NCBI GenBank assembly: GCA_014183095.1
Contig: JACCPH010000003.1
Coordinates: 186,001-250,000, forward strand
Origin: Harringtonia aguacate
Taxonomy: Eukaryota; Ascomycota; Sordariomycetes; Ophiostomatales; Ophiostomataceae
DNA: 64,000 nucleotides
Reading direction: 5' to 3'
Shown here: in pieces, positions 21,328-34,000 of the stretch
Position numbering within the stretch: position 1 is the stretch's first letter
Layout of the letters: the number at the start of each line of letters is the position of its first letter
Notes under the pieces: model-generated
Database searches by the model: none
What the model was told of the DNA's origin: nothing
The model's input: only the letters and a program-made list of their open reading frames with translations
Position numbers and translations under genes: made by a program

Positions 21328-22926
21328 CTATGCCACAATCAAGGCGCCTCCTGCGATGGAGAACAGACAGGCCACGCCCGCCACCACAAACACGTCGAGG
21401 CCCGGCGCACCGTAGCCGGACGGCCCGGCGCCGTTCTGCGATGAAGCCGACGCCGACGCCGTCACCGTCACCGCGCCGTCGCCGCCAGAGCTGCCGCCAG
21501 ACGTCGCCGTCGCCGTCGCCGCCACGCCCGTCAGCGACGGGATGCCCGAGTCGGTGGCCTGCAGCTCCACAATGCTCGACGACGTGCTGTTGAGGTTGGC
21601 CTGCGCCACCGCGATCTGGTTGTGCGTCAGGTCGTACACCACATACGCCGACCGCAGGAACGTGTCGCCGAGCAGCGCAATCTCCGTCACCGCCGCCGCC
21701 GACGACGACGACTCCGACGATGACTCAAACATGTCTGTGCTCTGGACGCCAAACAGGCACGCGTGCGAAAACGGAATGTTGGACGGCAGCTGGTCCTGCA
21801 CCTCGGAAAAGAGGTCGAGGACCACCTGCGCTGCCGGCACCACAATCTTCGCCGTGCCCAGCAGAAACGTCAGCGTCAGCGACGACGCCGCATCGCAGTC
21901 GACAAACGTGTAGCCCGTAGCCTGGTCGTCTGTGTATGCCCCCACGTCGTCAAACAGCGCCGTGGCCAGGCTGCTGGGCAAAAAGCTCAGCGTCGTGCCC
22001 GAGTCCAGCACCGCCGGCACCGCGTTGTTGTTGTCAAACGGGATCGTCTGGGTCGCCGCGCTCGCGTTGGCCTGCACCGCCAGCCCGCGGAGCGCCACCG
22101 CATACGTCGTGTACGAGCTCTGGCCGCTGGACACGCTCTGCAGGATCGGCGTCGACACCAGGCTGCCCGTGAACTTGTCCGTGTCGATGCCGCCAAACAG
22201 AATCGACCCGGACGCCGACCGGTAGTCGTTGAGGTAGAGGCTGAACGCCTTGGTCTTGATCAGCCCCTGGTCCTGGAACTGGTCCATCACGCTGGGGTAC
22301 ACCGTCTGTGCCGACTCGCTCAGGTTGAACCCGACCCCCATGATGCCGGTGCCGCGTGTCGTCTGCGTCGCCTCGCCCATCTGCAGAGAGTCGATCGTCG
22401 CCCCCGCAATGCTAAACGTGTCCGCGAAGTAGTCGCCGCTCGACCCGGTGCCGTCGAGGTACGTAATGTTAAACCCGCCCCGGTCCACCACCTTGTACGT
22501 GCTGCTCTTGCTCGCGTCGACTGCCTCTTGTCAGAAATGATGTGTGTGTGCAATGTCTGCCGTCTGCGCCACAAAAAACTCACAGGTCTCCCCACAGCTG
22601 TCGCCGTACTCGCTCTGCAGCCGGGCACTGCTGCAGAGGTTGGCGTCGCTGGAAACCACCCAAACATCGCTGCTGCCCGTGTCGATCACCAGCGTCTGCG
22701 GCTGGGCCGGCGTGCCCACCGACACCGAGGCATAGTATCCGCCGCCCGTCACGTTGTTGACCAGCGTCTCAATGTACGTCCCAGAGGAGCTGGCCCGCTT
22801 GGAAAGCGTCCCCCAGCCAGAAACGCCCGGCTGCTGCATCTTCTGAATGCCAATCTCGATGACGCTCTGTGCTGACGCCACCGCCGCCAGAGGCGCCAGT
22901 GGGCCGAGCACAGAGGCGGCTTTCAT
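21328..22926 (-). CDS. Secreted GPI-type aspartyl protease (yapsin-like)
   Basis: A pepsin-family (A1) endopeptidase acting at the cell surface. Exons are 22,584-22,926 and 21,328-22,520, with a 63-base intron (donor GTGAGT, acceptor GGCAG), giving 511 aa. The start at 22,926 begins a signal peptide (MKAASVLGPLAPLAAVASA), and WGTLSKR near residue 43 suggests a dibasic propeptide cleavage. The two catalytic aspartates are in VIDTGSSDVW and VLDSGTT. The C-terminus is Ser/Thr-rich and ends in a hydrophobic segment without a charged tail, as for GPI attachment. It matches the yapsin/OpsB class. It converges on the G-patch gene (152 bases between stops) and diverges from ADE1. Confidence 0.9.
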
Positions 22927-24192
22927 GTTGGGAGGCGGGTGCGTCGAAAGCACAGGAAAATGCGAGAGGAAAAGGGCAGAGCGCAGCAGCTCTGGATGGA
23001 TATTACAGCTCCTGAGCAGAGGGAACAGCCAGAGAGAAGAAAGAGAGAGAGAGAGAGAGAGAGCGCGCGAGAAATAAGAGTTGGAATTGGTGGAGGCTGT
23101 GCCCGCGCAGCTAGCGTACCCGTTCTCGTATTGGTCGTCTGTGGATAGTGACATCCATGGAGGCTAAACCGTTGCCTGCTCCACGGTTATTGGCAATAGA
23201 AACGGCGGCGGACAGACGGGAAATTTATCCCTGCGTCATTTACGCTTTGTCAGAGACAAAAGCCACCAGGGAAAGCGATCATGTGAGGGAAGGATACTGT
23301 ACGAAACCGGGTCTGAATAATTGTATTACTTGTATGCTCCAATAGGAAGGCACGTCGATCGTAAGGAGTCCAACAAGCATGGCGGGAAGGTACATACGAG
23401 TAGGACTGGCAGTCGCCACGAGAGCCAGAACGAGAACAGGCAGAAACGCCCCCCTAATAAAAGACGCCGAAGTGCCCTAACCCCCCCCCCCCCGGTCCAA
23501 AGCTTGCTGAGCACGCAGCCGTGCTCGCTTGCAATGACAACACCCCGGTCAGCTGAAAGGCAGACTGCGAGAATACGCTTAACCTTATTTTCCGCTTCCA
23601 GACTAGCGCGTCAGCGGCAGGTCTGCCCTGGTGCCTTGCGGGTCTTGGCATGTCTTGGCATGGACGTCTGACTGTTAGGTGGCGGCGAAACGACACGCAG
23701 CGAAGAGCGCTGATCTGCTTTCCACAATGCACACTAATTATGCGTGCGCCACGCTTACATTTATCACGTGATGGCAGCAGCACGTCGGAACTCGATTGCG
23801 ACCGCCATGCAGACACACAAGCAACGCGACATGCTGCTGTCACCAGGTGCAGGGATGTGCTGCTCGCTTACTGCAAGAAGGGCGTTGGCTGCGGCGCAGA
23901 CAGCATGGGTGGACAAGCGTTGGGTGGACAGCATTTGCAGAGGGCATGATGACGTTGTTTTGGCGGGGGGGAACAGCATTCTGCGATTTGCCGCTAAGAT
24001 AAAAAAAAATTATGTAGCGATGTCGCACAGCCGATTTTGAGCCGCATCGTGACTGATCGCCCTCTCGACACGCCCTTTCTGCGCCCGACAGCCATTGACC
24101 AAATTGGGGTCTCTGCTGCTGTTCTTGTTCAGGTTTTTTTTGGTGTGTGTGTGTGTGCTATTATTGAATATACTTACACCTCCCCCCTCACC
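22927..24192. other. Divergent intergenic region, protease/ADE1
   Basis: The 1.27 kb stretch holds a GA repeat just upstream of the protease (23,040-23,063), a poly-C run (about 23,481-23,494), one TACGAGTA motif (23,395-23,402) and a GT run in the ADE1 leader (24,142-24,158). No recognisable gene is seen. Confidence 0.5.
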
Positions 24193-25161
24193 ATGGCCGC
24201 CATCACCACCCTCAACCTCGCCGGCCTCACCAAGATCGCCTCGGGCAAAGTGCGCGAGGTCTTTGCCGTGCCCGGCGACGACACGACGCTGCTGTTTGTG
24301 GCCACGGACCGCATCTCGGCCTACGACGTTGTGCTCGAGAACGGCATCCCCGGCAAGGGCACTGTGCTGACCCAGCTGTCGGCCTACTGGTTCGCGTACC
24401 TGACGAGCCCGGCCGCCGGCATCCCGGGCGGCCCGCTGCGCACCCACCTGGTGTCGCTGTCGCCCGGAGCGGCCCCGGGGCTGTCGGCCGCCGACCGCGC
24501 CCTGCTGCACGGCCGCTGCATGCGCGTGCGCCGCCTGCGCATGTTCCCCGTCGAGGCCATTGTGCGCGGCTACCTGGCCGGCAGCGCCTACGCCGAGTAC
24601 GCCAAGCACGGCACCGTCCACGGCGAGGCCGACGCCGCCCGCTTCCCGCCCGGCATGGTGCGCTGCCAGCAGCTGCCCGCCCCCGTCTACACGCCGTCCA
24701 CCAAGGCCGAGGCCGGCGCCCACGACGAGAACATTTCCCGCACCCAGGCCGCCGCCCTCATCGGCAACCCCGCCCACGCCGCCCGCATCGAGGAGCTCGC
24801 CGTCGCCGTCTACACTGCCGCCGCCGCCCACGCCCGCGCCCGTGGCGTCCTCATCGCCGACACCAAGTTCGAGTTTGGCCTCGACGAGGCCACCGGCGAG
24901 GTCGTCCTCGCCGACGAGGTCCTCACCCCGGACTCGTCGCGCTTCTGGCTCGCCTCCCAGTACGAGCCCGGCCGCGAGCAGCAGAGCCTCGACAAGCAGT
25001 TCCTCCGCGACTGGCTCGTCCAGCACGGCGTCAAGGGCAAGCCCGGCGTCGCCATGCCCGCTGACATCGCCCAGCAGACCGCCGACCGCTACACCGAGGT
25101 CTTCCACCACCTGACCGGCGAGACCGTCGAGGCCGCCCTCGAGAAGCTGCCCAAGGACTAG
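24193..25161 (+). CDS. ADE1: SAICAR synthetase, de novo purine synthesis
   Basis: The enzyme joins aspartate to CAIR using ATP, forming SAICAR, in the cytosol. A single exon codes 322 aa, close to the usual 300-310. Signatures are SGKVREVF (ATP loop), ATDRISAYDVVL, GKGTVLTQLS, VRGYLAGSAY, ISRTQAA, LIADTKFEFG and DEVLTPDSSRFW, in the expected order. The ATG at 24,193 is followed immediately by the conserved N-terminal strand, and the upstream GT-repeat leader is not coding. Codon use is very GC-rich with clear Ala expansion in the middle. Next to it, on the other strand, ends an MFS gene with much lower GC, so ADE1 marks the left border of the composition change. Confidence 0.96.
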   Translation: MAAITTLNLAGLTKIASGKVREVFAVPGDDTTLLFVATDRISAYDVVLENGIPGKGTVLTQLSAYWFAYLTSPAAGIPGGPLRTHLVSLSPGAAPGLSAADRALLHGRCMRVRRLRMFPVEAIVRGYLAGSAYAEYAKHGTVHGEADAARFPPGMVRCQQLPAPVYTPSTKAEAGAHDENISRTQAAALIGNPAHAARIEELAVAVYTAAAAHARARGVLIADTKFEFGLDEATGEVVLADEVLTPDSSRFWLASQYEPGREQQSLDKQFLRDWLVQHGVKGKPGVAMPADIAQQTADRYTEVFHHLTGETVEAALEKLPKD

Positions 25162-25742
25162 TGCCGTTTTGGCTAGACAGACAATTCTACAAATACCCAT
25201 TGTTTTTTTTATCTTTATGGTTTCACACCATGTCTCGTCAGGCTGTCCTATCACTGACAGAAGAATGGCGAGAGATTTTGGTTTAGGCTGTTAACGTACA
25301 TGTTTCATTGCATATGGAACGCAGAATACTCAAGGCACTGCGTGTAAAAGTTTAAATTCACACATTCCTTCATGACAGCACTAACGCCTGCAGAAGCATC
25401 AGTTCATGCAGTTCCCACCAGCACTTTTTGCGGCACGCTTCAAGGCGAGATCATTTGCCGGACCATCAGTGCACTTGAGCAACCCTCACAGACGCTTTCC
25501 AAAACCGGTTCTGCTCTCCTGTCACACGCTGCTCATACCAATGTGGTTTCTGAAACAAAAATGTTCGCCGAACCCACGAAACTCGGCAGAGGCAGAAAGA
25601 GAATTTCCAACACAAACAGATTTCCAATGACATCACTCCTGAAATCACCAGTACTACCAACACCTAGAAGTCACTCATAATAAAAAAAAAAGGTGTGAGA
25701 CTCCATTCTCCGAAACCCAAGACAAGATATGCTCTGCCCAAA
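25162..25742. other. Convergent 3' flanks, ADE1/MFS
   Basis: The 581 bases lie between the ADE1 stop and the MFS stop. The sequence is suddenly AT-richer than ADE1. It includes AATAAAAAAA-type sequence near 25,678 and no recognisable gene. Confidence 0.5.
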
Positions 25743-28038
25743 TTACATCCAAGATAAATCCGTTTCGTTACAAGGGTGATATATCGGACAGCCGGAGATT
25801 TGCATAGGAGTGTAGCGTCGTGAAGGGAGAAACAAGGTTGGTGTAGGCTCTGCAACAATCGGCGCATGGGAATTCACGAGGGATCGGTCGCTAGATGCGT
25901 CGTCACGCCCATTGTGGCCCGTACTCCGGCTGGTGCTCGTAGAATGCTCTTTCTCGACAGCAAGGTTCCGGTATATCGACGGTGGGTTCTTCTCTAGCGT
26001 GCCCAAGCTGATGAGAAGAGCCAGCCCACTGATAGCAGCCAGGCTTAATGCTACCACGTGAAATGCAGCAGCATATGTGTCTTTGATCAAGTACTGCAGC
26101 CCTGGCCAGAGCTCGATCAATGTCGATGGCGACCGCTGCAGAATTTCCATCTGATATGGCGTAAGCGTGTTCCCCATGCCGGCTGCCTGGACATGGTCGT
26201 TGAAAATAATGGTGAAAACAGACAGACCAATCACGCCGCCCAGGATTCGCAGCTGTGATATCGCGCCTTGTGCCACAGCATGATCGCCCAGGTCGGCCTG
26301 CGCTGTTGAAAGCATGGTGCCCGCCGACATGAAGAGCCCAAAGCCAACGCCAAACACCGCTAGGAAGCCATATAAAGGACCAGGGGGGTAGTCCACAGTC
26401 TTCACGGTGGTCAGGAGGCTGCTGCTTATAAGCATTAAAATGCAAGCTAGCACAACAATCGGTGACGTATGGTTCCGCTTGGCGTTGATGGGGCCGGAGG
26501 CGAGACATCCGACAGCTGTTCCTCCAAGCATGGGAAGGAGTTGCAGGCCGGTTCTGAAAGCAGACATGCCATTGACAATTTGAAATCTCTCGGGAACAGT
26601 GACTATGAGAGTGAGGTAGACATAACCGATCAAAAACTTGACCCTGTGAAGAATGAGACGAGCCGTCAGCGGGTCTTTGTCTGAAGCAACAAGGGAGTTG
26701 GCGGGACGGGGGGATTGGGGGGGCCGAGGGGTCATATCTCACAGCAGACAGCAAAAGTACGCTCGGTTCCGCAGCAGACGCAGCGGAAAGATGGGCTCTA
26801 TCTCCCAGTTAACACCGGCCGAAAGCCAGGATTCCCAGCCCATAAACAGTGCAAAGCAAATGCCAGCCGACGTTAAGCTGACCAACACCAAGAGGCCGTT
26901 CCAAGGTACAACCAATGACCCAGCCTGCTGCAACGCAATGACCAAGAGAACGGTGCATGCCAACAGAAAAATGCTGCCCAGGAAGTCAACCCGGCGTAGA
27001 GAAGGCTGCGAGCCTCGGCGGCCGCAGTTCTCTCTTGGATAAAGAAACACTATGCCGGTGATAGCAACAATAGCAAACGGACCACTTGTAGGGATCTTGT
27101 CAGCGACAGAAACTATGCGACGAGGACGGCAAAAATTCCATACTTGAGCCAGTAAATCACCCTCCAACTGGAAATCTGCGGTATGAAGCCACCCAGCACA
27201 GGGCCAAGCACAAATGACATGGAGAGTGTGAAGCCGACAACCTTTCCGATGATTTCCGGGCGGTGACCAGGCCCGATTTCGGGAAGGGCAATGGTTGTCA
27301 AGCTGTACAGCCCAGCACCGCCAGTGCCTTGAAACGCGCGAAAAATAATTCTGGGGGTGTGTGTGATCAGCAGCTTGGATTTTGCTTTTGCTCTCGGATG
27401 ATGACCGAAAACCCACAGCTGTGTCATATTATAAGAGCAGCCGCAGGCCACGGAGCTTATCACAAAAATGGCCCACGCTGCAATGAAGATGTTTCGACGG
27501 CCGTAGATGTCACTGAGCTTAGCAAAGAAGATGGCAAACCCTGTATCCAGGTGGAGTGGTCTCCGTCAGTAAAGTACATATCCCAAGAACACACACACCT
27601 CCGGAGATCCGACCCACCCATATATGTCAGCAGATACGATAGGATAACCCAAGATGAGTCTCGGAAGTCATTCAGGTCTTCGGACGTAGCAAGAAGCGAG
27701 GTAGACACGATGGTTGTATCCAAAAGGGAAAAGAAGAAGCCCACGAGAATGCTGCACGCGTCAGAAGAGGACACTTGAAAGGCGATCCGACGACAGGCTT
27801 ACCATGCCATCAAGAGGTTCCTCCGTAGCCTTTGGCCACGCGCCGGTGCTTCCGATGCTTGACCAGATGCCCGAATATGTGCTGCCCGGGCTTCGGCCTC
27901 GCGCAGCTGTACAAGATCTCTGATGGGACGCGTATGAGAGCGAATGTCCCGTTCTAGGTCGTCATTGTGGACGGAGTCGTCTTCGTTGGCTGTGCGTGGA
28001 CGGGAAGTAAAGTCTAGGCCTAGAGATAGATTGACCAT
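25743..28038 (-). CDS. MFS drug:H+ antiporter (DHA2 / 14-TM type)
   Basis: A plasma-membrane exporter, most likely for the product of the nearby PKS. Exons are 27,803-28,038; 27,618-27,751; 27,417-27,540; 27,144-27,350; 26,743-27,084; 26,643 down to 25,743; total 647 aa. An 80-residue acidic/Arg cytosolic tail precedes TM1 (ILVGFFFSLLDTTIVSTSL, the DHA2 motif LDTTIV). The TM2-3 loop has KLSDIYGRR (motif A) and TM5 has GPVLGG (motif C). Many further helices and a QRFQ-like block (VPERFQIVNG) follow, as in fungal toxin-efflux pumps. All five introns are GT-AG and restore the frame. It is divergently oriented from the PKS. In a hand count of 30 codons from exon 6, 15 end in G/C, much lower than neighbouring housekeeping genes. 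The substrate is inferred from context only. Confidence 0.87.
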
Positions 28039-31000
28039 TGCGATTCATATGAATGATGTGGGAACCTCTCGTGATCGCTGTCCTGCCGGAGATGGTAACG
28101 CCTTCGGCGGCCGACAACTGATCTTTGACCGTCCAGACGAATAACAGCTGCTTTTGCTTTTGCCCTTGCCGCTTGAAATGTGTCCACAGAAGCGGGAAAA
28201 AAAAACGTTCCCGGGAAACCATACGGTGAAGGGGGAAGAGCGTGCGCCAGAACCCCCCCTTCGGCTTCCCCAAATGCACTTGTTTTGGCCACCTAGCGGA
28301 TTAAAGAGGGCCAAGAATGTGACGAGAGCAGACGCGATTCGATGTTGCAGAGAAATCAATGCGTAGAGCAATGGACTAGAGGAGAGGAAAGAACGACACA
28401 GCGGCCGAGTAATATTTGAATGGGGGAAGGTGCGACCGGTGTACCGGTGGAAGGCAAACGGCGAAGACGGTGATCAAGGATAAACAGAGTCGTCAAGTTG
28501 GCCCAGAGCTGCGGCTTTCCGTGGGGGATGGGAAATATATAATTTTCAAGGGCAGACCCAGAGGCAATTTATGCGTGACAAGAGGAAGTGAGGTATGGCG
28601 GAAACTTGACAGACACAAGGACGCGGCTGGTGGAAGCGAAGCGAAGCATGAAAAAAAAACTTTTGTAGACAAGATAGAGTGGAAGCGGGTGAACAACAGG
28701 GCCACAGAAGACGAGGCACGGTCAATGAAGACGAGAACACAGGCAGGAATTGGATGCACCGTCGACAGGTTTGAGGCGTGACGGGGCGGGATCAACAGAC
28801 GAGGGAAATGAAAGCGATAGAAATGTGGCAGAGGAGTCTCTGTGGTGTATTTACGGCTTCTTTTCTTGCCTCTTGATCTCCAGCGTTCATACACAGACTC
28901 TAATGAAGGAGTCCGGTTGCTATGTTTCTCGCTGCTGCTCTCTCTGTCCCCGTCTGCATGTCTGGTATTCTCTTCAGAGAACCCAAGAAAAACGAATGCC
29001 TATCTGTCAATGTACTGGCACTGTGTACAGTCTGGAAAGAGACTTCTAGGACGGGAGAGAGACGGGTGGCTGGGCTGGGATTGCAAGCGCCGCAGGTCCG
29101 AGCAGGGCTTTGGAAAGGCAAGGTACGTCCAACAAGCGAGCAGAGACGATAGCTAAGCGAGGTGAGTGGCGGCAGATAGGCGGAAGGCCGAGAAGCGAGC
29201 AGATACAGACAGGCGTGCAAGGCGTATGCGTCGAGGGTTAAAGGGCCTTGAAGCGGAGAGGAGACGGGAGAGATCGGTCTAAATGAGAAGGCAAGAAGAG
29301 GCGAGCAAAAGTGAGAGAGCCGGGGCCAGACCGTCTGTTGGATCGTCCCGTTGTCTCTTGCTTCACCCTGGCCATCGCAATGCTGCTTGTCTGGAATTTT
29401 TTTCAGGTGGTCTGGCCTTGTACGCGTGCGTGCACCTGGATGCGTGCAGACCCGGGATTGCGTGTGCGAATCATGTATAAGCTAATTGTCTCTGCCAATG
29501 CTGGAAGCCGTCCGTATCTCGAATTCTTGGCTACGACTGGTCCGCTGGCCGCCACCCGCAGCCAGCAGGGGTAAGGGGAAAAGGGGGCGCATAGAAGACA
29601 GGAATCCCGCCAGAGTAAGACATTAGGAATCCCACGAATTCACTTCAGCGTGCTTTCTGGGAAGCGGCCTCCGGCTGCGAATTCTTGTTCGCCTCTCGAA
29701 TCCTGACTCGGTTCTCTGTGCCACCGCTGCCTTGGACAGGATACCAACGCTGAAATCTTTCCATACAGTTCCACAGCATACAAGGGAGGTCCAGCATCTG
29801 ACGGGCGCTGTGCTGCGTTGGACAGCGTGGGAGAGGAAACTGCGGATTCGAGCTGGATGGAAATGCGAGCGCACGAGGTTTGGGTCAGCTGCAGTGGCAG
29901 CAGTGGACAATTCCCGTCAGTGTTCTTCTCGACAAAATCACGAGAGCCGTCATGTCAATATCGTTAATGAGGAAGGAGCGGGGACAGAGTGGACGTGCCT
30001 GTCTCTTGCCGGTTTTATCCCTCCTGGCAAATGCACCTGCCTTAAGTGGTAGGCGTGCCTGATGTGTAGTAAAGACGCTGCCAATTTTCCCGCCTCAGAG
30101 AGAAGCAAGCCCGCTCGCCAGAGACAAACCAAACGAGTCGCCTCTCCCGAGAGGCCATCCTCGAGCCAGAGGCCGGGGAACCTACACGAGGGAACGCTCG
30201 CGTTCTGGTCGGGTCCTGTCACTGCAGGGACAGAGGGAACACGACCCCAACGCTTCATTGCGAGGTCGGCGATCATGGGAGACAGACACGCAACGGTGAC
30301 CCAAGACAAGACGAATAGCCATGGACGTTGCCTGTCGCGGCCTGGTCTTCACAAACGCCGTGCCACCCCAGCTGCCGGTCGGTGGTTCATTATACATGCT
30401 ACACGAGCGGCTCAGCGTGAGACGCGTCGGGATGGCTGGACATGCGGGAGCGAGACAGCGGGAGTGTGAGAAAGACGGCGACACAAGAGAGACGGGACAG
30501 GGGAAAAAAAGAGCGCTCCTCAACTCAGTCCTGGCTAGAGAAAGATGGAGGAAAGGGTAAGATGTGACAAGCAACAGGCAGGGACAGTCTGTGCCACCTA
30601 CCACATCTGTCTTGATCTCATCCTTCTGTGTCCCTTACCTGCTTTCCACTCCTCCCTCCATACTGGCGGACTGCTGCTCGGTTCCGCTCCCTGTTTCTCT
30701 CGATACCTAGTAACGCTTTCCGGTTTCCGGGCCTTATCCCGCTTGTCATTCGGCCTCGCAGCCCAGGTTGTTACGCCAAATGTTGCTTCCAGTTTTACCC
30801 AACCATGACAAAACACGACACCACCACCTTTTCGTATCCAGCCCACCCCGGAAACGTGTATGAAGAGGCGACCCACAACAAGCACAGCAGAAAATAAGCT
30901 CGGCCAGCAGAACCAGGACCTGAGCGGTCTGGTCAGGTATGTACTTTGCCTTTTGCATATAAGCATGAGCACGTGTGCGTGTCAGCACGGGAAATAAAGA

Positions 31001-34000
31001 AGCTCGATTGTGGAAGGCACGCACAGAACATATTTTGCTGTGGTCTGCTCTCCGTGAATGAGTGCTGGCTGAAGTAGAGCTGTTATTGATGGCACGCTAA
31101 CTTGGATAGTTCTGTCCTCTGCGGCATACGACGATGCCTATTTCAGAGCGCGCTGTTTATGCTGCGACTCGTCGAGACAGAATGGCATAAACAGAATGGC
31201 ACGCGCGGGGACTGCGAACTCCGGGGTAGACTAGAGCCGCCACAGCCTGGAATATCCCGGCAGGAAATCAAATTGACGATGCAGTGGTGCTTTCAAGAGC
31301 ATCTCCATCTCTGGTATGCGAGAAAACGCAGATTGAGCTGTTGTTTCAACCAGAGACAACAGTATTCGAAGCCACCTGCCGTGGCACATCAGCCGCTGCG
31401 TCTGACTGGGCCAGATAAGCTGCGAAGAGTATCTTACCTTGCCTTTGTTCACTCCCTTCTTTCCGCACTGAGCATTGACTGGCCATCTGCAAACCGCCAG
31501 ATCTACCACCTTGTTAGGGGCGGGTGGACATTTTGTTATGCCAAAAGCGTCGTCAGCCAGTTACCGGCCGGCTCTTGATCGCATCCTTCCAGTGCGATTC
31601 GGCATGAACGAGTTGGCTTGGACACCTGTCTCTACTTATCCGCCGTGTCTGTTCTAGAGCGATTATCCTTGGCTCGGCCAGTGCCGACTCCCAAAGTCTG
31701 CTGCATCTTTCTTTCTCCGCGGATCCGCACAGCTCTCTGGTGCCTTAGTTTCTGTGATTCTACATTTCAACCCCCAAGCTATTGGGCTTCTAGGCCTAGT
31801 CATTCATCTGGTCCCATGACACAACGGTACCTGGGCCTGGTTATTTGCAGTTTATACGTGTATATGGAAGAGAGCTTTGATCCTCCAGTGGCGGTTCTCG
31901 TCGAATCGTCCCCCGAGTGCCGATGCCGAGGAGTTCTTCATTTTCCCGGTGGCAGTGGGCCACTTGTCCCGCCACTGAAGTGCGTGGGCTGGGGTGGTGG
32001 TTGCAATGGCGTGCAACGAACTGGCAGCGCTGCCGCCTTTACGTGTGCTTGTGTTTGTATCGCTGTCTGTGTTCTGTGTATTTTTCGGCGTTGTGTCTTG
32101 AGCGCTGTCCTCCCCCCTTTCTTGAGAGGTAATGCCTTATCCCTTGGGTCGTTCACACTCGGCCTTGCTGAATCTCGTGTGTTTGGTGACCTTGTGATGT
32201 AGTCAGGCAAGTCTGGGCGCAGCATCGTGTCATACGATTCCGGATGACTGTTTTTGTCTTCTGTCATGTTCATCGAAAAATGTGTTGCCCTGCTGCGGTG
32301 CAGGGGCAGTTTGGCTCTTTGTGAACAAGTGTTTGGTTGCATCCTGTATATATGCGTGAACAAGTGGCACTGATGTCAGGAAATATGTTGCGTTTTTGTC
32401 CTGCTCTGTGCAAACAACATCCAGGTATCTGTCTTGTGATGTGGATTCAAGCGTTGTTGAGCTCAAGCTAGTGAGGCAAGGCTTCTGTCCGTATCTGTGC
32501 AAACACGGGGATAAGTAAGGATGATGACCGGCTACTTGCCGTTGTTCTTCTCGTCCTCCTCCATATCTACCTTCGCCGACCCGAAACGGCAATCTGCAAC
32601 AGCTTCTCTCGGTGTGTGCCACGCAGCACCAATGCTGTCAACATATCTTCTTACATGCCAAGTTGGACACGGGGTGCTGTCCCGGAAGAGGATCTGGAGT
32701 TGGGCTCCAGCATCTTGAATGTGTCTGCAGAATCAGGAAAGGTGGTGCGTCATAAATCATCAAGAAAATGTATCTTCCAAATTGCGAGCGGAGGCGCCGA
32801 GTCGGCCGCCCGTCGCCACATCCCGTCAGATTTTCAGATTGTGGATTGGACACGACGGTAGCAAGCGCCGTGGAGTCCACGGCAGTGGAATCACCTTCCG
32901 GAGATAAGACTTTACTGTGTTTGCCTCTTACTATATTTGGAGCCTCTTGGGAATCGTCGGTAGTAGTGGTTGTTGGGTATATTTTACATCTCAGCGGTAC
33001 AACCATGGGATTGTGCTTGTGAAGCTCGTCTTCCGGATTTCGTCGAATTTCGTTTCTGAGAGTTTTGCCTCCCGAAATTTACTCCGGGTGGTTGTCTTCT
33101 GACGGCCACTGGGGGTGGCCGTGTAGCGTTTGTGCTTGGGAACGCCGAGAGGAGCACCAACGGCCAGAACAGCCCTCTTCGAGGGCGATGTCTTCGTTTG
33201 GTTGCTTGCCAATAAGCTTGGCAAACAAAACACGACTGGACACGTGGAGAAGTATGAGGAATGGTGCTCCATCTTGGACCCTGGCAAGGCCAAAGTGAGA
33301 GGGGCGTGAGTCCTACCATGAACGAAACCTTAGGACGTCCTCACTCTGCCCCGTCCTTAGCATTTCAGAAGCTTGCTTTTCGTTTGTATTTTACGGCCAT
33401 CCACTCGCTCATTTTCTCGCAACCTCCGTCCTCTGTTGAGGATCGAGTCATGGTGGCAAGAGATGGCCTGCTTCCGGGCCTCCCTACCTGGACTGCGTCT
33501 TGTCGGGGCGTTCTAAATTGCCTGTGACACTTCCTGGAGTGGTACTGCCCGCCCATTTCTGTAGCCCACCAATCTTGGCCCTGCTACTCGACATCCGAAG
33601 AAGTAACTAGCTGGGTATGGTCCTTTCCCCTTTTGAATGCTCGAGAATGTCGGTGCGTCTGTTCGTGCTACTCGTCTGTGTTCGATGCGGAAAGAATCAA
33701 ATACGGCCCCGCCTGAAGCCAGGTTGTGGCATCGAGGTTTCCAGTCTGAGTAAAGGTGTACACAGGGACTTCACGTGAGAAAGTGGAAGAAGAACTCTTG
33801 CCAGTGAGACGGAATATCATTACTGCTTTATCCCTGAAAGGCAGCCGGGCAGACATTCTGAAGACAAGGGCCAAGAATCAAGAATCAGGACTGGATCCCT
33901 AGAATCCACGCGATGGATGGTAGGCTGCACCGCTATCTCCTCCCCTCTTTCCCATTCAAGACATCCTCTGTTCCCAAGTCCGCGGGCTCGTGAAGTCTTG

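Noticed and set aside
29640..29720. Possible tRNA-like text (TCTCGAATCCTGA)
   Set aside because: It has a T-loop-like phrase only. No acceptor stem, D-arm or anticodon arm can be formed around it.
31618..32202. 194-codon ORF in the PKS-MFS gap
   Set aside because: No recognisable domain and no splice-supported extension. It is open partly because of composition. I left it as part of the unexplained gap.
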